64,000 bases of DNA from Pseudomonas koreensis. GTDB taxonomy: Bacteria; Pseudomonadota; Gammaproteobacteria; Pseudomonadales; Pseudomonadaceae. Below are positions 60,343 through 64,000 of the stretch, piece after piece. The position numbers were made by a program, and so were the translations under genes. The stretch covers positions 62,001 through 126,000 of the forward strand of contig NZ_JAAQYM010000008.1 in assembly GCF_012986595.1 (NCBI RefSeq), in the 5' to 3' direction. Every line of letters starts with the position of its first letter. Positions within the stretch are counted from its first letter, which is position 1. Below the pieces are notes generated by a model. The model was not told where the DNA came from. It did not search any database and saw only the letters and a list, made by a program, of their open reading frames with translations.

Positions 60343-62277
60343 ATGGCAGAAGCATCGAGTTTCCTGGGCAACATCAAGGTGTCCCGAAAGTTGGGGGCCG
60401 GTTTTGGCGTTTTGATTGTGGCGATGGTGGCGGTGGCCTTCATTGGCTATAGCAGCAGCAATGTGCTGGTGGATCGCCTGGACACCACGCGCTTGATCGG
60501 CACGCTCAACGACGCGTCGCAGGACATGCGTCTGTCGGAGAAGCAGTACGAGGCGGCAGCGGATGCGGCGTTTGCCGAGTCTTATCAGTCGCAGTTGAAT
60601 GTGTTGCAGGGGCTGATTACCGAGGCGTTGCAGACCCTGACGCGGGCGGAAAACCAGCAGGCGTTGAAGCAGTTGCAGGACACCACGCTGGCTTACGACA
60701 AGCAGGTCAAACGCTTGATCGAGGCCGACAAGGCGACCACCGATGCGCTGAAGCCTCTGGGGGCGATGTCGGACAAGTACGCCGAGACGTTCACCCGCAT
60801 GTTCGAGAGCACCACCGCCAGTGCGCTGGCGTCGGCCGATGCCGCGCGTGTAGCGGACTTGCGCACGGTGGCGGATTTGCGCAACGGCATGACCATGTTT
60901 CGTCTGATGTTGCGGCGGTATATCGCGGTGCCAAGCGAAGCCAACAAGAAGGTGCTGCTGGACACCACCGATGCGTTCCTCAGCGACATGAGCAAGGCGC
61001 AACGCGGTTTGCCGGCGGCCCTGTCGAGTCAGCTGGATGAGGCGCAGGCCGGTATCCGTCGTTATCGCGAGGTGCTGGTGCAGGTGGCGGCTCTGTTCGA
61101 GCAGAAGCAGAGTCTGCGCCAGCAGGTGGATCAGCAAAGCCAGGCGATGGACAGCATCATGACCGGCCTGATGGACACTCAGCAGCGTCTGGCGCGGGAT
61201 GATCAACATCGGGCGTTTATTCAAATTGCACTGTTGACGCTGTTGGCACTGGTAGTGGGGCTGGTGGCGTCGGTGTTGATCTCGCGGCAGATCACCGGGC
61301 CGCTGGCGCTGACGGTGGAACTGGCGCGACGGATTGCCAAGGGCGATCTGACGGTACACGCCAAATCCAGCCGCAAGGATGAGTTGGGCGATCTGCAAAA
61401 CGCGATGCAGGATATGGCGCAAAGCCTGAACACCTTGGTGCAGGGGATCGGTAACGGTGTGACGCATATCTCGACGTCGGCGGAGAAGCTCTCGGCGATG
61501 AGCGAGCAGACCAGCGCCGGTGTGCGCCAGCAGAAAGTCGAGGTGGATCAGGTCGCCACGGCAATGCACGAAATGGCCTCGACGGTGCAGGAGGTGGCGC
61601 GCAACACCACGGATGCGTCCGCCGCCGCGACACTGGCCGATCAACAGGCGCGGCATGGCAGTGCGGTGGTCAAGCAAGCCACCGTGCAGATCAGTGAACT
61701 GTCGGTGGCGATCGAGGAATTGGGTGCGGCGATGAACGTGCTGTCCCAGGACAGTGAGCAGATCGGCAAGGTCATTGATGTGATCAAGGCAGTGGCTGAG
61801 CAGACCAACCTGCTGGCGCTGAACGCGGCGATCGAAGCGGCGCGGGCGGGGGAGCAGGGGCGTGGTTTTGCGGTGGTCGCCGATGAAGTGCGCTCGCTGG
61901 CGCAGCGCACTCAGGACTCGACCAAGGAAATCGAAGCGCTGATCGTCACCCTGCAACAGGGCACGCAAGCGGCCTCGACACTGATGACATCCAGCCGCGA
62001 GCGCACGCTGGACACCGTGGTGCTGGCGCAGAAAGCCGAACAGGCGATTACCGAGATCAACCATTCGATCGGCACCATCCAGCAAATGGGCCTGCAGATT
62101 TCCGCCGCCGCTGAGCAGCAAAGTGCGGTGGCCGATGAGATCAATCGCAGCATCGTCAGCGTGCGCGATGTGGCGGATCAGTCGGCCGTCGCCAGTGAAG
62201 AAAGTGCTGCCGCGACCATTGAGCTGGCGTCGCTGGGGCAGGACCTGCAGCGCATGACGGCGCATTTCCGCACCTGA
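60343..62277 (+). CDS. Methyl-accepting chemotaxis protein with helical bimodular (HBM-type) sensor
   Basis: 644 aa. N-terminal membrane segment (about 17-38), then a long all-helical periplasmic region of about 250 residues (LIGTLNDASQDMRLSEKQYEAAADAAFAESY), which is the size and type of HBM sensors such as those for TCA-cycle acids. Second membrane segment near 290-312, HAMP domain, and methyl-accepting domain with the hairpin tip EQTNLLALNAAIEAARAGEQGRGFAVVADEVR. It signals through CheA. Ligand not readable from sequence. Confidence 0.92.
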   Translation: MAEASSFLGNIKVSRKLGAGFGVLIVAMVAVAFIGYSSSNVLVDRLDTTRLIGTLNDASQDMRLSEKQYEAAADAAFAESYQSQLNVLQGLITEALQTLTRAENQQALKQLQDTTLAYDKQVKRLIEADKATTDALKPLGAMSDKYAETFTRMFESTTASALASADAARVADLRTVADLRNGMTMFRLMLRRYIAVPSEANKKVLLDTTDAFLSDMSKAQRGLPAALSSQLDEAQAGIRRYREVLVQVAALFEQKQSLRQQVDQQSQAMDSIMTGLMDTQQRLARDDQHRAFIQIALLTLLALVVGLVASVLISRQITGPLALTVELARRIAKGDLTVHAKSSRKDELGDLQNAMQDMAQSLNTLVQGIGNGVTHISTSAEKLSAMSEQTSAGVRQQKVEVDQVATAMHEMASTVQEVARNTTDASAAATLADQQARHGSAVVKQATVQISELSVAIEELGAAMNVLSQDSEQIGKVIDVIKAVAEQTNLLALNAAIEAARAGEQGRGFAVVADEVRSLAQRTQDSTKEIEALIVTLQQGTQAASTLMTSSRERTLDTVVLAQKAEQAITEINHSIGTIQQMGLQISAAAEQQSAVADEINRSIVSVRDVADQSAVASEESAAATIELASLGQDLQRMTAHFRT

Positions 62278-62411
62278 TGGCATTTCGCAATGAACTTGGG
62301 CAGACTTGATCGGTCAGCCTGTATATGCGGGGGCCGCCGAGCGGCAGCCATCCGGTCCGTGCAGTTATTTTCTGGGCCATGGAAGGCAGCAACCCGCGCT
62401 CAGGGGGCGTC

Positions 62412-63191
62412 ATGACCAAAATTCCAGTTTCCCCTCAGCCCAGCGGGGGGTGCCACGGGTGCCGGCAGCAAGGCGACGCCGACATGGCGTTTTCCTTCGC
62501 GTTCCAGCCGATTGTGGATGTGCGTGATCAATCGACATTCGCCCATGAGGCGCTGGTCCGGGGCGTGCAGGGCGAAGGTGCGTTGTCGGTGTTGCAGCAG
62601 GTCGACGACCAGAACCGCTATCGCTTCGATCAACTGTGCCGCGTGCGGGCGATTGCCACGGCGGCGCAGGTGGGGATCACCGATTTTCTCTCGATCAACT
62701 TTTTGCCCAACGCGGTGTATCGCCCGGAGTTGTGCATTCGCAGCACGCTCGAGGCGGCGCGAACGCATGCGTTCCCGCTTGATCGGCTGATTTTCGAAGC
62801 GGTGGAAGGCGAGCACGTCGAAAGCAACAAGCACCTGATGAACATCCTGCGCGAGTACCGCGAGTTTGGCTTCAAGACCGCCATTGATGACTTTGGTGCG
62901 GGGTATTCCGGGCTGACTCTGCTGGCGGACTTTCAGCCGGACCTGATCAAACTGGACATGGCGCTGATTCGCGATATCCACCGCGACCGGGTGCGTCAGG
63001 CGATCGTACGCGGTGTGGTGGGCATGTGCGCCGAGTTGGGTGTCGAGGTGATTGCCGAGGGCATCGAGCACCCGGATGAGCGCGATTTTCTCGCGGACTG
63101 CGGGATTTACCTGATGCAGGGCTTTTGGTTCGCCAAACCGGCATTTGAGTCGATCGCGCAGATTCCTGGAGAAGCGTGGCGGGCGGCTTGA
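62412..63191 (+). CDS. EAL-domain cyclic-di-GMP phosphodiesterase
   Basis: About 259 aa from ATG 62412 (AGGGGG site). The EAL domain is almost the whole protein and has a complete catalytic set: EAL in HEALVRG, Asn in INFLPN, Glu in FEAVEGE, DDFGAGYSG, Lys in LIKLD, and AEGIE, then QGFWFAKP. It should therefore hydrolyse c-di-GMP. A short CHGC motif near the N-terminus (residues about 14-17) is unusual and could bind metal or sense redox. The nearby chemoreceptor and the polysaccharide locus make roles in motility or biofilm control plausible. Confidence 0.9.
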   Translation: MTKIPVSPQPSGGCHGCRQQGDADMAFSFAFQPIVDVRDQSTFAHEALVRGVQGEGALSVLQQVDDQNRYRFDQLCRVRAIATAAQVGITDFLSINFLPNAVYRPELCIRSTLEAARTHAFPLDRLIFEAVEGEHVESNKHLMNILREYREFGFKTAIDDFGAGYSGLTLLADFQPDLIKLDMALIRDIHRDRVRQAIVRGVVGMCAELGVEVIAEGIEHPDERDFLADCGIYLMQGFWFAKPAFESIAQIPGEAWRAA

Positions 63192-63308
63192 GGGGGGCAG
63201 CGTTTCGCCGGAGCTGAACCGCTGCTGTCGCTCAGGCAGGTTTCATCTTGCCCGGTGCGGCGAAGGCCTAGGATGCTTGCACAAGATCATCCCAAGGGGA
63301 GCCGTACC

Positions 63309-63524
63309 ATGCGCACCAATGTCGTCAAAGTGCTGTTGATCGCTGCAGCTGTCTCGGTGTTGAGTGCCTGTTCGGGCGCCGGCGGATTGACAACTACTAG
63401 TTGTTTTTCTGCGGATTGCCAGTCGCCGGAGGGGCGCAGTAATGCGACGACCCTCAAGTTCGGCGGCAACAGTATTGGCAGCAGCTTGAATCAGTACAGT
63501 TCCGGGATGTTGCACGACGACTGA
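63309..63524 (+). CDS. Small lipoprotein
   Basis: 71 aa. Signal peptide with lipobox LSAC (VLLIAAAVSVLSACSGAGG), and a short Ser/Asn/Gly-rich mature part. No family recognised. Two further cysteines (TSCFSADCQ) could form a disulphide. ATG 63309 chosen because the signal peptide starts there. Confidence 0.75.
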   Translation: MRTNVVKVLLIAAAVSVLSACSGAGGLTTTSCFSADCQSPEGRSNATTLKFGGNSIGSSLNQYSSGMLHDD

Positions 63525-63536
63525 TAGCGATCGAGG

Positions 63537-63666
63537 CTGACACTGAACCTGTGGCGAGGGAGCTTGCTCCCGCTGGGTCGCGAAGCGGCCCCATAAAAGA
63601 AGGCCTGATGCGCAGTCCAGCGGGAGCAAGCTCCCTCGCCACAGGTTCTCCGCAGGTTCAGTGTCA
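63537..63666. repeat. Large hairpin repeat with 29-bp perfect arms
   Basis: CCTGTGGCGAGGGAGC... (63548-63576) is a perfect inverted copy of 63617-63645. A further outer pair, CTGACACTGAACC with GGTTCAGTGTCAG, lies around it. The loop is about 40 bp. It is another Pseudomonas REP-like family, different from those at 8.6 and 18 kb. Confidence 0.85.
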
Positions 63667-63676
63667 GGTACTAAAC

Positions 63677-63702
63677 AGGCGCCCATGTCGGGCGCCTTTT
63701 TT
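63677..63702 (+). terminator. Intrinsic terminator
   Basis: AGGCGCCC / GGGCGCCT (63677-63684 with 63690-63697) with loop ATGTC, followed by TTTTTT. It lies between the lipoprotein gene and the convergent gene at the window edge and may serve both. Confidence 0.88.
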
Positions 63703-63714
63703 GTGCCTGGAGGA

Positions 63715-64000
63715 TTACTGCGGTACAGCCAGCCACTCACCAATCACCTTCTGATAACTGCCAGTGACCTTGCTCAGATGCAGCCACTGGTCAACGTACA
63801 GCTTCCAGCTGATGTCATCGCGCGGCAGCAGGTAAGCCTTTTCGCCGTATTGCATGTATTGATGCGGATTCACCGCACACAGTCCCGGTTTGAGCTTCTG
63901 CTGATACAACGCTTCCGAGGCGTCGGTGATCATCACGTCGGCCTTGTTGTCGAGCAGTTGCTGGAAGATCGTCACGTTGTCGTGCAGAGCCAGTTGCGCT
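63715..64000 (-). CDS. Periplasmic amino-acid-binding-like protein, PheC/cyclohexadienyl dehydratase type (partial)
   Basis: Only the C-terminal 90 or so residues are inside the window. VTIFQQLLDNKADVMITDASEALYQQKLKPGLCAVNP and EKAYLLPRDDISWKLYVDQWLHL resemble the C-terminal lobe of periplasmic binding-fold proteins, especially PheC-type cyclohexadienyl dehydratases. Function as enzyme or as solute receptor cannot be told from this part. The 5' end lies beyond base 64000. Confidence 0.7.
   Translation of the reverse strand, partial: AQLALHDNVTIFQQLLDNKADVMITDASEALYQQKLKPGLCAVNPHQYMQYGEKAYLLPRDDISWKLYVDQWLHLSKVTGSYQKVIGEWLAVPQ

Overview
The window looks like the chromosome of a fluorescent Pseudomonas (P. 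fluorescens group). It has high-GC third-position coding, REP-type repeats of the kind found in that group, and typical Pseudomonas proteins such as a PrtN homologue, a DUF6124-type small protein and an HBM-type chemoreceptor. No rRNA, tRNA or CRISPR array was seen.

Region 1 (about 0.3-22 kb) is an exopolysaccharide / group 4 capsule-like locus. A Wzb-type phosphatase and a Wzc-type tyrosine autokinase are followed by a GT4 glycosyltransferase, a pyruvyl transferase, a Wzx-like flippase, a polytopic protein that may be the polymerase, an acyltransferase-3 and an SGNH esterase. On the opposite strand come a free-standing C-terminal domain of a phosphomannomutase and galU. Then galE and a gfcA-like / wza / gfcB / gfcC / gfcD block run rightwards. 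The initiating glycosyl-phosphate transferase (WcaJ family) lies on the minus strand, followed by two unusual winged-helix regulators. A hexamer, CTAACA/TGTTAG, recurs in the non-coding gaps of this locus and could be the operator of those regulators. uppP (undecaprenyl-diphosphate recycling) follows.

Region 2 (about 24.35-59.07 kb) is a P2-like prophage of the HP1/K139 type, inserted in the 5' end of dusA, so the element supplies the present dusA start. The right junction still encodes the VAPMMDRTD peptide of a displaced dusA 5' end. Order: tyrosine integrase; PrtN-like activator; primase-helicase; early and regulatory genes (CII-like, Cro-like, CI-like); Ogr; portal and terminase (minus strand); capsid, head and tail completion genes; sheath and tube; lysis cassette with embedded Rz1; tail chaperone with an A AAA AAG -1 frameshift; tape measure; baseplate; fibre; hub and spike.

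Region 3 (about 52.3-58.4 kb, inside the prophage) is AT-rich cargo absent from the phage core. It holds a two-gene unit (a HEPN-like protein with RX4H plus a putative nuclease with a SEC-C tail) and a second two-gene unit (an SMC/ABC-type ATPase overlapping a small partner by 4 bp). Both have the look of anti-phage or abortive-infection modules. They are the best candidates for an undescribed system here.

Region 4 (59.1-64 kb) is chromosome again: a leader-like structured region before a DUF6124-type gene, an HBM chemoreceptor, an EAL phosphodiesterase, a small lipoprotein, a large hairpin repeat, and the C-terminus of a PheC-like periplasmic protein cut by the window edge.
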